Shown here: one piece after another, positions 20,856 to 28,923 of the stretch
Numbering within the stretch: position 1 is the first letter of the stretch
Layout of the letters: each line of letters begins with the position of its first letter
Made by a program: the position numbers and the translations under genes
The notes under the pieces: model-generated
The model's database searches: none
Told to the model about the DNA's origin: nothing
Seen by the model: only the letters and a program-made list of their open reading frames with translations
From: a virus
DNA length: 30,978 bases
Virus record (IMG/VR): IMGVR_UViG_3300024934_000003
Span: 1 to 30,978 of that record
Strand: one strand, 5' to 3'

Positions 20856-21250
20856 ACGCAATGACGGTGACGTTTGATGTATGGGATTTGCTGAAAGCTA
20901 TCGGTCCGCTACTGACCGCATTTGTAGTGGCGATGTTCACGGTCGGAAAGTTATTGATTGGGCAATTCGATAGGCGACTGAATGAGCGTTTTGTCGCTCA
21001 AGATTTAGCACGCAAAGAATCTCAAAAACATTGGGATACCAAGTTTACCGCGCTGGAGAATGCCGCCGCAGCTGAAGCGAATGAGTGGCGGCGTATTGAG
21101 CGGGATATTTTACTGATGAAAGCGGACCTGCCTAATCAGTATGTCCGCAGGGATGATTACATTCGCAATCAGAGTGTTATCGAATCCAAAATCGACGGGC
21201 TGGCCGTACGCATTGAAAACGCTATTTTAAAAGGGGAACGTCATGGCTGA
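20852..21250 (+). CDS. Membrane-anchored coiled-coil phage protein (DUF2730/Mu gp25-like)
   Basis: The ATG at 20852 overlaps the preceding stop. The 132-residue protein has one membrane segment (LLKAIGPLLTAFVVAMFTVG) followed by charged helix/coiled coil (LARKESQKHWDTKFTALENA). Size, topology and place just before the gp26-like gene resemble Mu gp25/DUF2730-type proteins. Function unknown. Confidence 0.65.
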   Translation: MNAMTVTFDVWDLLKAIGPLLTAFVVAMFTVGKLLIGQFDRRLNERFVAQDLARKESQKHWDTKFTALENAAAAEANEWRRIERDILLMKADLPNQYVRRDDYIRNQSVIESKIDGLAVRIENAILKGERHG

Positions 21251-21554
21251 TTTAGCCAAAATACGCCGCGAAGCGGTCCGCTGGATGATTTTATTAACGC
21301 TGAATAATGCCAGTCCGGTGGGTGCGTTTGAAAGCATCGTGCTATCGGTAGTTCAAGCCGAATACCCGGACGCGACGCAGGATGAGGTGCGCAAGAATCT
21401 GGATTATCTGGAGAAGCGGAATTTAATCAGTGTTCATAAGCACCCTGATGGCCGCTGGTTTTGCGAGCTGGAGCGCTACGGCATGGATGTGGTTGAGTAT
21501 ACCGTCGATGTGGAGCCGGGTATTGCACGGCCGGTGAAGTATTTCAATGCCTAA
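21243..21554 (+). CDS. Mu gp26-like winged-helix protein
   Basis: The 103-residue protein is winged-helix-like: REAVRWMILLTLNNASPVGA, DATQDEVRKNLDYLEKRNLI and SVHKHPDGRWFCELERYGMD. It occupies the Mu gp26 place directly before the DUF3486 small terminase gene and overlaps both neighbours by eight bases. It may assist packaging or regulate the head operon; the function of gp26 is not known. Confidence 0.72.
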   Translation: MADLAKIRREAVRWMILLTLNNASPVGAFESIVLSVVQAEYPDATQDEVRKNLDYLEKRNLISVHKHPDGRWFCELERYGMDVVEYTVDVEPGIARPVKYFNA

Positions 21555-22095
21555 GCCATCCGCAATTGACGGACTGACGCCAGAGCAACGTACTCAGTTT
21601 GAATCCGAGCTGATCAAGCGCAACTTTAAGGATTACACGGGCCTGGTCGAGTTTCTGGCCACCCGTGGGCTGGAGATTTCGCGCAGTTCCGCCTATCGGC
21701 ACGGTTCTAAATTGCAGCGCCGGTTACAGAACGTACGCAACTCGACCGAGGCGGCGCGGCTGATTGCCGAAGCAGCCCCTGATGATGCGGATTTGCGATC
21801 AGCGGCGGTGATATCGCTGGTGCAATCCGAGCTGTTTGATGTGATGGTGACGTTGCAGGATCTGGATGAGGCGGAACCGTTTGAACGGGTTGGGCTGCTG
21901 AAAGAATGCGCACGGTCGGTGCTGGATATGACAAAGGCCAGTGTGTTGCAAAAACAATGGGCTGAAAAAGCCAAGGCCAAGCTGCAAGCTGCGGCGGCAG
22001 AGGCTGAGCCTATCGCTAAAAAGGCCGGGTTGTCCGACTCCGATTGGGCTGCGATCCGGGCCAAGTTCCTGGGCGTTGAAGTCGAGGCCGGGTAA
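21547..22095 (+). CDS. Small terminase subunit, Mu gp27/DUF3486
   Basis: The 182-residue protein matches DUF3486: LTPEQRTQFESELIKRNFKD, GLEISRSSAYRHGSKLQRRL with an HTH in the N-terminal ~60 residues, and a C-terminal coiled/helical region (KASVLQKQWAEKAKAKLQAA). It would recognise phage DNA and direct the large terminase to cut into flanking host DNA during headful packaging. It is followed through TAATG by a tiny ORF. Confidence 0.85.
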   Translation: MPKPSAIDGLTPEQRTQFESELIKRNFKDYTGLVEFLATRGLEISRSSAYRHGSKLQRRLQNVRNSTEAARLIAEAAPDDADLRSAAVISLVQSELFDVMVTLQDLDEAEPFERVGLLKECARSVLDMTKASVLQKQWAEKAKAKLQAAAAEAEPIAKKAGLSDSDWAAIRAKFLGVEVEAG

Positions 22096-22181
22096 TGGTC
22101 TTTTCTCAATTAGATGCGTTATTGGCAATAATGTTTGCGCTGTTAATTACGTTGGCCAGCTTACCTAGAAGCGGAAAATGA
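22095..22181 (+). CDS. 28-residue membrane-like micro-ORF between terminase genes
   Basis: The ATG overlaps the gp27 stop (TAATG) and the stop overlaps the terminase ATG (ATGA). The product (MVFSQLDALLAIMFALLITL then ASLPRSGK) is one hydrophobic helix with a short basic tail. Perfect stop/start linkage at both ends suggests it is translated, at least to couple the two terminase genes. Confidence 0.5.
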   Translation: MVFSQLDALLAIMFALLITLASLPRSGK

Positions 22182-23863
22182 GCGAAGTAGAACCGGTCAC
22201 TGTAGAGCCTATCGAGGTTTCGGCAGGTGAAAAAAAAGACCTGCTCGATTTGGTTGATGAGCAGCAAGCGTTACGCGCTACGCGTAAGTTGCCGCCCGAG
22301 CAAGTCCCTAAAATTCTGCTGCCTTATCAAATCCGCTGGCACCTGGATCAATCTAATGTCCGCATCGCGGAAAAGTCGCGCCGAATTGGTTGGTCATGGG
22401 GCTGTATCGCGGCTGAAGGCGCGTTGGAAGCGGCGGCCGAGCGCGGCATGAACCAGTATTACATGGGCTATAACATGGGTATGGCCGCTGAGAATATCGG
22501 CGATGCGCTGACCTTTGCCCGCGCGTATGGAATGGTTTGTTCTGCAATCGATATTAGCCGCGAGCGCGAAGTAAGGCGCGAGGTAAAAAATGAAGTGATC
22601 AGCGAAACGCGGCAAGATATTACCCGGTTTCGGCTGACGTTCGCCAGCGGCCATATTTATGAGGCGCTATCGTCGTCGCCATGGAACTGGCGAGGCCGTC
22701 AAGGTCATGCATTGATTGATGAGGCGGCGTTTCACCGCAATTTGCGCGAGGTGATTAAGGGTGCGCTGGCGTTTTTGATGTGGGGTGGCCGGGTCGATAT
22801 TATCTCTACGCATAATTCCGAAGAGAATGATTTTTTCGATTTAATACGCGAGGTTAAGGCTGGCAAGCTACCGACATGGAGCTTGCATCATATCGATTTT
22901 GACAAAGCGATTGCAGAGGGATTTTACAAGCGTATCTGTCTGGTGACGGGCCGTGAATGGACTAGGCAAGCTGAGCAAAAATGGCGGGATGAACAATATG
23001 CGAGCTATCCCAGCCAGGAAGATGCTAATGAGGAGTTGGGCTGTATCGCTAAGCGCGGTTCCGGCGCTTATTTTACGCGAATGCTGCTTGAGCAATGCAT
23101 GATTGATGATGTGCCGGTGATTTGCTGGTCTAAGCCGGCCGAGTTTGTCACTGATGAGAATCGGCTGACAGAAACGGCGCAGTGGATTACGGATAACCTG
23201 AAGCCGGTTATCGATAATATGACGATGCACAAGACGGTCTATGGTCAGGACTTCGGTCGATCTGGCGATTTGTCGGTGATAGATATATTGCAAAAACGCG
23301 ACCCTGCCCGCTGGACGATGGCGTTCAAGCTGGAACTGCACAATATTCCTTTTGACGTGCAAGCCGTAATTCGCGATTACGTTTTAGATAATGTACCGAT
23401 GCTGCATCATGCGGCGTTCGATGCACGCGGCAACGGCCAGTCTCACGCAGAGGCCGCGTTGCAGTTGAAAGGCAAAGCCCGGGTATCGTGCCTGATGGCG
23501 ACTGCTGCGATGTATATGGAATTTTTCCCGAAATATCATCAATGTCTTGAGCAGCGCTCGTTTTTGATTGCTCGGGATGAAGACGCTATCGCGGATCATC
23601 GCCGGGTGGTGCTGGTTAAAGGCAATCCGACGATGGATAACGGCCATGATAAAGGCAAAAACGGTTTAAAACGGCATGGCGATAGTGCTATTTCCGGGTT
23701 GATGTCGTATATCGCCACGCTGGCCGAGGGCGGGCCTATTGAGTTTGAGGCTACCGGCGTTAAGCGCAGCTATTTTGTCGAGCTGGGGCAGGTTAAGGAT
23801 TTGGTTAATGTCGAGCGCGGTACGGTGCGCGGAATGAATGATTTTGATGGGTTTGTGTGGTGA
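22178..23863 (+). CDS. Large terminase subunit, Mu gp28-like
   Basis: The 561-residue packaging motor ATPase/nuclease matches the Mu gp28 type. Residues 65-75 (EKSRRIGWSWG) are the Walker A-like motif of this family and HALIDEAAFH is the Walker B with catalytic Glu. The C-terminal nuclease region has YGQDFGRSGDLSVIDILQKR and later HHAAFDARGNGQSHAEAALQ, with acidic metal-binding residues. It is full length. It is the first large gene of the head module and overlaps the next small gene by four bases. Confidence 0.9.
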   Translation: MSEVEPVTVEPIEVSAGEKKDLLDLVDEQQALRATRKLPPEQVPKILLPYQIRWHLDQSNVRIAEKSRRIGWSWGCIAAEGALEAAAERGMNQYYMGYNMGMAAENIGDALTFARAYGMVCSAIDISREREVRREVKNEVISETRQDITRFRLTFASGHIYEALSSSPWNWRGRQGHALIDEAAFHRNLREVIKGALAFLMWGGRVDIISTHNSEENDFFDLIREVKAGKLPTWSLHHIDFDKAIAEGFYKRICLVTGREWTRQAEQKWRDEQYASYPSQEDANEELGCIAKRGSGAYFTRMLLEQCMIDDVPVICWSKPAEFVTDENRLTETAQWITDNLKPVIDNMTMHKTVYGQDFGRSGDLSVIDILQKRDPARWTMAFKLELHNIPFDVQAVIRDYVLDNVPMLHHAAFDARGNGQSHAEAALQLKGKARVSCLMATAAMYMEFFPKYHQCLEQRSFLIARDEDAIADHRRVVLVKGNPTMDNGHDKGKNGLKRHGDSAISGLMSYIATLAEGGPIEFEATGVKRSYFVELGQVKDLVNVERGTVRGMNDFDGFVW

Positions 23864-24015
23864 AAGTAGGCGTTCTATTTAACCGGTATGGCGTCTGGAT
23901 CGGCGCGCATCACTCGACATACAACAAGCGGCTTTGTATTAATGTGCTGCCGATGCTGACGGTGTGGATTGTGTTTGAAGGCGGCGTTTTGCCTAAATCT
24001 AATGTTAAAAATTAA
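23860..24015 (+). CDS. 51-residue conserved phage protein (GTG start)
   Basis: GTG 23860 overlaps the terminase stop (GTGA). The 51-residue product (MKVGVLFNRYGVWIGAHHST, then NKRLCINVLPMLTVWIVFEG) resembles a short protein family I associate with Mu-like phages and host genomes, with the GxWIGxHxSxYNxRxCxN pattern. Function unknown. It precedes the portal gene by three bases. Confidence 0.6.
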   Translation: MKVGVLFNRYGVWIGAHHSTYNKRLCINVLPMLTVWIVFEGGVLPKSNVKN

Positions 24016-24018
24016 GCT

Positions 24019-25554
24019 ATGAATATCATCGATTCAAGAACCGGAAAGCCTTTTGCCGCCAGTCAGCCTATTTTTGATGAGGTGGCCACTACTGAAAACG
24101 GCCGGGACATCACTCTAGGCTATGTCGATAGTCTGCCTTTATTGCCGACAACTGACCCGATCCAGAAGCAGCGCGGCTTCGATCTGCGCGTTTACGCCGA
24201 AACTCGCCGTGACGATCAGGTACAAACGGCCTTGCAACAGCGCAAATTGGCGTTAACCGGTAAGGAGTGGAATGTGCTGGCCGGTGGCAGTAAGCGTCAG
24301 GATAAGGCGGCGGCAGATTTTATTACCGAGCAGCTGGGCAATATCAACTTTGATCGGGCTAATGAGAAGATGCTGGGGACAGGGTTGTTTTACGGCCATG
24401 CGATGGCGGAATGTTTGTGGGCCAGGGACGGGGCGAATATTGCCTTGGCTGATATTAAGGTCAAGAATGTCAGGCGGTTCGGTTTTGCGCCTAATGGCGA
24501 TTTGCGTCTGCTGACGTCGGAGAATCCGATGGGCGAGGCGGTTCCCGATCGCAAGTTTTGGGCTTTTTCAACCGGCGGGGATGATGACGATTCGCCGTAT
24601 GGCCTGGGTTTGGCCCACTGGCTGTATTGGCCAACGTTTTTTAAGCGCAACGGTATTAAATTCTGGTTGATCTTTTTGGAAAAATTCGGCATGCCGACCG
24701 CTGTAGGCAAATATCCGCCGGGGTCTTTGCAAGCCGAAAAAGAAAAGTTGTTACATGCGTTGGCGGCTATCCAAACGGACAGCGGGGTCATTATTCCTGA
24801 CGGCATGACCATTGATCTGTTGGAGGCGGCGCGTTCCGGTTCTGCTGATTATACGGCGCTGTATGGCCGTATGGATGCGGCAATCAGCAAGGTGATTTTA
24901 GGCCATGCCAGTACGACGGACTCCACGGCCGGCAAGTTGGGCGGGGATAATATGGCCTCGGAAGTGCGCTCGGATATTACGGCGGCCGATGCGGATTTGA
25001 TTTGCTCTTCGTTCAATCAATCTGTCGTTAAATGGTTGTGCGAGTGGAATTTTCCGGGGGCGGCGCAGCCTAAGGTGTGGCGTGAAGTGGAGGAAGCGGA
25101 AGACCTGAAGTCAAGAGTGGATAGGGATAAAGTGATTTACGATATGGGCTATAAGCCGACGTTGAAATATGTCACTGAAACGTATGATATGGAGGTTGAG
25201 GCTGTTAAGCCGCCAGCACAGCCGCCGACCGATTCGCCGTCGGCGGATGCCACGGCTACGCCTGATGCTGCGTTTGCCGAGGCGGATAGTATGCAGCCTG
25301 GGCCGGATGATGTTGATCCTACGCCGGTTTCGGCGATGACTGATCAGCTCGCGACCGAAGCCGGCGGTGCGTTTAAGACAATGATCGATCAAATTACTGC
25401 ACTGGTGGATCAAGCTGATTCGTTAGAGGCATTGAGCGCTAAGCTGCTGGACGGTTATGGTGGCTTGGATAGTGATGAGCTGTCTAATGTGATGGCGCTG
25501 GGGTTTGCTGCGGCTGAGCTGGCTGGGCGATTTGATGTGAGTGAGGGTGGCTGA
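24019..25554 (+). CDS. Portal protein, Mu gp29-like (DUF935)
   Basis: The 511-residue protein matches DUF935 portal proteins: LRVYAETRRDDQVQTALQQR, KLALTGKEWNVLAGG, MLGTGLFYGHAMAECLWARD, PYGLGLAHWLYWPTFFKRNG and SKVILGHASTTDSTAGKLGG. It forms the dodecameric ring through which DNA enters the head. Residues ~395-440 are a Pro/Ala/Asp-rich linker. It starts after a gap of three bases and overlaps the next gene (TGATG). Confidence 0.9.
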   Translation: MNIIDSRTGKPFAASQPIFDEVATTENGRDITLGYVDSLPLLPTTDPIQKQRGFDLRVYAETRRDDQVQTALQQRKLALTGKEWNVLAGGSKRQDKAAADFITEQLGNINFDRANEKMLGTGLFYGHAMAECLWARDGANIALADIKVKNVRRFGFAPNGDLRLLTSENPMGEAVPDRKFWAFSTGGDDDDSPYGLGLAHWLYWPTFFKRNGIKFWLIFLEKFGMPTAVGKYPPGSLQAEKEKLLHALAAIQTDSGVIIPDGMTIDLLEAARSGSADYTALYGRMDAAISKVILGHASTTDSTAGKLGGDNMASEVRSDITAADADLICSSFNQSVVKWLCEWNFPGAAQPKVWREVEEAEDLKSRVDRDKVIYDMGYKPTLKYVTETYDMEVEAVKPPAQPPTDSPSADATATPDAAFAEADSMQPGPDDVDPTPVSAMTDQLATEAGGAFKTMIDQITALVDQADSLEALSAKLLDGYGGLDSDELSNVMALGFAAAELAGRFDVSEGG

Positions 25555-26153
25555 TGGCTAAATTAGTGTCTGTGCTATTTGCCAGAACCGACAGCAACTA
25601 TAAAAGCATCAACGGCTGTGACGTTTGGGACATTAACCGCGACGCTTTACAGTGGCCGGGCGGAACGCCCGTTGTAGCCCATCCGCCCTGTCGCGCCTGG
25701 GGACAGTTAAGCCATATGGCTAAGCCCCGTAAAAATGAGAAGGAGCTGGCGCTATGGGCGGTTGATAGGGTTCGGGAATTTGGCGGCGTTCTGGAGCATC
25801 CCAAGCAGTCAAAGCTATGGGCGGCCAAGAAATTGCCGTTACCGAATGAGGTTGATGAGTTCGGCGGTTGGACGCTGCCTATCTTTCAATGTAATTTCGG
25901 ACATACGGCGGAAAAGCCGACTTTTTTATATATCGTCGGCATTACCCCTGAATCCATGCCGTTGATGCCGGTATCGCCGGGGCCGGAGGCATGTATTATC
26001 GGTTCTCATGGGCGGCGCTCCGATGGTAGCCGCTTGCAACCCGGCGATTACGGCTATCGAAAGTCATGTTTCAGGCCCGATAGGGAACATACGCCGCCTA
26101 AATTAGCCGAATATCTGGTAGACATAGCCAGGCTGTGTGAGCCATGCCGTTAA
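25554..26153 (+). CDS. PPC-motif protein inserted between portal and MuF; possible DNA-modification enzyme
   Basis: The 199-residue protein resembles phage proteins with a cytosine-methylase-like PPC signature: GTPVVAHPPCRAWGQLSHMA, helix ELALWAVDRVREFGGVLEHP with LEHP in the place of the usual ENP, and later a conserved CIIGSHGRRSDGSRLQPGDY segment. I see no clear N-terminal SAM-binding glycine loop, so catalytic function is uncertain. It overlaps its neighbours at both ends, so it is a full member of the head operon, but Mu has no gene at this place. Confidence 0.6.
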   Translation: MAKLVSVLFARTDSNYKSINGCDVWDINRDALQWPGGTPVVAHPPCRAWGQLSHMAKPRKNEKELALWAVDRVREFGGVLEHPKQSKLWAAKKLPLPNEVDEFGGWTLPIFQCNFGHTAEKPTFLYIVGITPESMPLMPVSPGPEACIIGSHGRRSDGSRLQPGDYGYRKSCFRPDREHTPPKLAEYLVDIARLCEPCR

Positions 26154-27316
26154 CTATATCTCCTACCCAGACTGCTTTTAACGCCAGAGGCGACGGCAGT
26201 TTTAAATTGCCGTTCCCGGAACAAATCGATTTTTTTAGGCAGAAGCAAAACCTGCCTACCGAGCGTTACGATGACATTCTAAAAGAGGCGCATGATCGCG
26301 CGTTTGTGGTGGCCGGGGCAATGAAAGCTGATCTGTTGAATGATCTGCGCAAAGCGGTGGACAAAGCCATCGCCGAGGGCAAGACCATTGACTGGTTTCG
26401 AAAGGAATTCGAGGCGATTGTGCAGAAACACGGCTGGGAAGGTTGGACGGGTAGCGATACTAAGGCCGGACGCGACTGGCGGACTCGGGTGATTTACAAA
26501 ACCAATTTGTCGGCCAGTTATGCCGCCGGCCGCTGGCAACAATTACACGATCCCGATCTGCTTAAAGGTCGTCCTTACTGGAAATATATTCATAACGATA
26601 CGGTCCAGCACCCGCGCGAACTCCATGTAGCATGGTCAGGGACGGTGCTGCGCTATGACGATCCGTGGTGGCACACGCATTTTCCTCCCAATGGCTGGGG
26701 CTGCCGTTGCCGGGTTGCGGCGGTTACCGCCGATGAGTATACAGGCGCAAAACCGCTCAGTGGCGATACTTATACTTATATAAATAAGGATGGCAAGATG
26801 CGTACCGTACTCAATAGGGTCGATCCAGATTGGGATTACGCGCCGGGGAAAAGCAATCTTGACAAGTTGATAGGCTTTCGACAGCAAAAAATGGAAAACC
26901 TGCCTTGGCAATTGGCCCGTTCAAATGTGATGGATTTGGTCAACAGCTCTATTTTTGCTCGCTTCTTTAGCGGTGAGCTGCACGGTGAGTTTCCGGTCGC
27001 GGTGCTGCCGGTTGAGGATCAGGCGTTATTGGGTTCGGATACTGCGACGGTGTTGCTGTCGCAGCATTCTTTGTCCACGCACTTGCTTAGTCACCCTGAA
27101 ATAGGTTTGGCGGATTATCGTAAGATACAGACCATTTTGGAAGAGGGTGAGGTTTATCGCCAAGGCGATGAGCGTTTGATTTATCTGGCGCTGGACGGTG
27201 TTATCTATCGGGCGGCATTAAAACGCACGATGGACGGACAGAAGAATTATTTTTTGACGCTGTTTATCGATGAGCGTGGCAAACCGCCGGGCGGGGCTGT
27301 AAAAGTTGAACGGTGA
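26144..27316 (+). CDS. MuF-like minor head protein with C-terminal PBECR-type nuclease domain
   Basis: The 390-residue protein has an N-terminal MuF/SPP1-gp7 head-morphogenesis domain: FRQKQNLPTERYDDILKEAH, RVIYKTNLSASYAAGRWQQL and the family signature HFPPNGWGCRCRVAAVT. Residues ~300-385 (LLSQHSLSTHLLSHPEIGLA, LEEGEVYRQGDERLIYLALD, GVIYRAALKRTMDGQKNYFL) match the pattern of PBECR domains, proposed phage nucleases/toxins of the Barnase-EndoU-ColicinE5/D-RelE group fused to MuF. MuF proteins are packed in the virion, so this could be delivered into the host cell. The nuclease role is family inference. Confidence 0.82.
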   Translation: MPLTISPTQTAFNARGDGSFKLPFPEQIDFFRQKQNLPTERYDDILKEAHDRAFVVAGAMKADLLNDLRKAVDKAIAEGKTIDWFRKEFEAIVQKHGWEGWTGSDTKAGRDWRTRVIYKTNLSASYAAGRWQQLHDPDLLKGRPYWKYIHNDTVQHPRELHVAWSGTVLRYDDPWWHTHFPPNGWGCRCRVAAVTADEYTGAKPLSGDTYTYINKDGKMRTVLNRVDPDWDYAPGKSNLDKLIGFRQQKMENLPWQLARSNVMDLVNSSIFARFFSGELHGEFPVAVLPVEDQALLGSDTATVLLSQHSLSTHLLSHPEIGLADYRKIQTILEEGEVYRQGDERLIYLALDGVIYRAALKRTMDGQKNYFLTLFIDERGKPPGGAVKVER

Positions 27317-27400
27317 CTCACCGCGCGGGAGGCACCCGCGCTTGCCCTCATCAATCGCTGCTGCGAAAGGGGTCGGCAGCCGAGCCGACGGTGAGCGGGT
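27317..27400 (+). ncRNA. Structured intergenic element between MuF and G (candidate three-way junction)
   Basis: CTCACC (27317-27322) pairs with GGTGAG (27390-27395). Inside lie two perfect hairpins: CGCGGG-AGGCA-CCCGCG (27324-27340) and GTCGGC-AGCCGA-GCCGAC (27372-27389). The 100-base gap is exceptional in a tightly overlapping head operon. No T-run is present. It may be an RNA processing or regulatory element or a small inserted repeat. Confidence 0.45.
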
Positions 27401-27427
27401 TAAGTATAAATCAATCATGTGGCAATC

Positions 27428-27868
27428 ATGGAAATAATCTACGACGACGCTGAGGTAATCGCTGCTCTGCAACGTCTGCGCGATAGGGTGGGTAATATTC
27501 GCCCGGCGCTGGCCGAGATTGGCGAGATGATGACTGAGTCTACCAAGCGCCGGTTTGGTACGACAACCAGTCCTGATGGGGTGCTTTGGGCAGCTAATAG
27601 TGATGTTACTATTGATCGAAAAGGCCACGCTAGGCCACTAACAGGCGAAACCGGTGAGTTAATGGATAGCATTCATTATCAACTGTATGGGCATTATGCT
27701 GTGGAGATAGGGAGTAATAAGGATCAAGCGGCTATGATGCAGTTTGGCGGTACGAAAGAGGAGTTCCCGCATTTGTGGGGCGATATCCCGGCTCGTCCAT
27801 ATTTAGGTATTTCGGCGGCTGATAAAACAGAGGTGCTCGGTATTATTGAGCGTCATTTGAATTTATGA
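27428..27868 (+). CDS. Virion morphogenesis protein, Mu G-like (gp31)
   Basis: The 146-residue protein matches the phage virion morphogenesis family: ALAEIGEMMTESTKRRFGTT, SPDGVLWAANSDVTIDRKGH, then LTGETGELMDSIHYQLYG and IPARPYLGISAADKTEVLGI. In Mu, G joins head and tail assembly and is followed by the I protease gene; here it is followed by com-dam instead. I prefer ATG 27428; GTG 27419 is an alternative. Confidence 0.82.
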   Translation: MEIIYDDAEVIAALQRLRDRVGNIRPALAEIGEMMTESTKRRFGTTTSPDGVLWAANSDVTIDRKGHARPLTGETGELMDSIHYQLYGHYAVEIGSNKDQAAMMQFGGTKEEFPHLWGDIPARPYLGISAADKTEVLGIIERHLNL

Positions 27869-27882
27869 TTTAAGACGGTGCG

Positions 27883-27910
27883 ACTATTAAGGGTGTTACT
27901 GCACTATTAA
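27883..27910 (+). promoter_or_regulatory. Direct repeats ACTATTAA upstream of com
   Basis: ACTATTAA occurs at 27883-27890 and 27903-27910, 20 bases apart (about two helical turns), an arrangement suitable for an activator contacting one face of the DNA. No regulator can be assigned. Confidence 0.3.
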
Positions 27911-27955
27911 TAGCCACCTCTCGCAGAACCAGCCTGCGTTTGGCCTAGGCACCGT

Positions 27956-27969
27956 GCTGTGTACACAGC
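27956..27969. promoter_or_regulatory. 14-bp perfect palindrome GCTGTGTACACAGC upstream of com
   Basis: A fully symmetric site 31 bases before the com ATG. It lies at the edge of a possible larger fold (ACGGTGC at 27875-27881 with GCACCGT at 27949-27955). It could be a regulator dyad or leader-RNA stem. Confidence 0.4.
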
Positions 27970-27999
27970 GGAGCTAGGTTATCACGCGAGCGTTATAAG

Positions 28000-28155
28000 A
28001 TGGAAATTCGTTGCGGGAAATGTAGTAAAAAGTTGGCTGAAGGCGAGTTTATTTGTTTATCGATAAAATGCCCGAGGTGCGGTGCGATTAATCATCTGAA
28101 GGCCATCGAGCCTCTCATCAGTACGCCTAGAGCGTCAGACAAAGAGGTTTTATAA
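28000..28155 (+). CDS. com: Com-like zinc-binding translational activator
   Basis: ATG 28000 opens a 51-residue protein with the Mu Com pattern: MEIRCGKCSKKLAEG (C5, C8) and CLSIKCPRCGAINH (C24, C27), a four-Cys zinc site, then a short variable tail. In Mu, Com binds a stem-loop in the mom leader to expose its ribosome site. Here its TAA overlaps the ATG of a dam-like gene (TAATG), so the partner is an adenine methylase. The upstream ribosome site is weak. Confidence 0.78.
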   Translation: MEIRCGKCSKKLAEGEFICLSIKCPRCGAINHLKAIEPLISTPRASDKEVL

Positions 28156-28913
28156 TGGTAAATCCAATGATTCCCTGGGTAGGCGGTAAAAGGCGTTTGG
28201 CCAAACACATTCTGCCAATGTTCCCTGCTCATGAGTGTTATGTTGAGCCGTTTTCTGGCGGCGCGGCGCTATTTTTCATGAAAGAGCCGGTGCGTGTTGA
28301 GGTAATCAATGATATTAACGGTGAGTTGGTTAATCTATATCGTGTTGTGCAAAATCATTTAGAGGAGTTTATCCGGCAGTTTAAGTGGTCGCTAGTCAGT
28401 CGGCAGATGTATAAGTGGCTTAAGCTGGCGCACGTTGAAACGTTGACCGATATCCAAAGGGCGGCAAGGTTTTACTATCTGCAAAAAATGGCTTTCGGCG
28501 GTAAGATCTCGGGGCAGACATTTGGTACGGCTACCACGAGCGCGCCCAGGTTAAATTTGCTGCGGATCGAGGAAGAGTTATCGGCGGCTCATTTGCGGTT
28601 ATCTCGTGTGTATATTGAGCATTTGGCGTGGGATGATTGTATTCGTCGGTATGACAGGCCGCACACGCTATTTTATTTAGACCCGCCGTATTGGGGGACC
28701 GAAGGTTATGGCGTTGTTTTTGAATTTGATCAGTATGCCAGGATGGCTGAATTAGCCGGATCAATCAAAGGCAGTATGATTATTTCGGTTAACGATATCC
28801 CTGAGATGCGGCAAGTATTTTCAGGTATGGAAATGTCGGTGGTTGATATTAAATATACTGTAGGCGGTAAGCAGGGCAAATCCGCGAAGGAATTAATTAT
28901 CCGCAATTTTTAG
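28155..28913 (+). CDS. dam: Dam-like DNA adenine methyltransferase
   Basis: The 252-residue N6-adenine methylase has the Dam order: PWVGGKRRLAKHI (motif X), CYVEPFSGGAALFF (motif I, SAM binding), VINDINGELVNLYRVV (motif II) and FYLDPPYWG (motif IV, DPPY at 176-179), ending with LIIRNF. All key motifs are intact and the length is near that of E. coli Dam, so a GATC-type target is plausible but not shown. It is coupled to com and followed by a terminator. It could protect phage DNA from restriction or alter methylation-sensitive regulation. Confidence 0.88.
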   Translation: MVNPMIPWVGGKRRLAKHILPMFPAHECYVEPFSGGAALFFMKEPVRVEVINDINGELVNLYRVVQNHLEEFIRQFKWSLVSRQMYKWLKLAHVETLTDIQRAARFYYLQKMAFGGKISGQTFGTATTSAPRLNLLRIEEELSAAHLRLSRVYIEHLAWDDCIRRYDRPHTLFYLDPPYWGTEGYGVVFEFDQYARMAELAGSIKGSMIISVNDIPEMRQVFSGMEMSVVDIKYTVGGKQGKSAKELIIRNF

Positions 28914-28923
28914 ATTTTTTATG

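Noticed and set aside
27869-27999. tRNA-like fold upstream of com
   Set aside because: Stems were present, but no acceptor/anticodon/T-arm pattern could be drawn.
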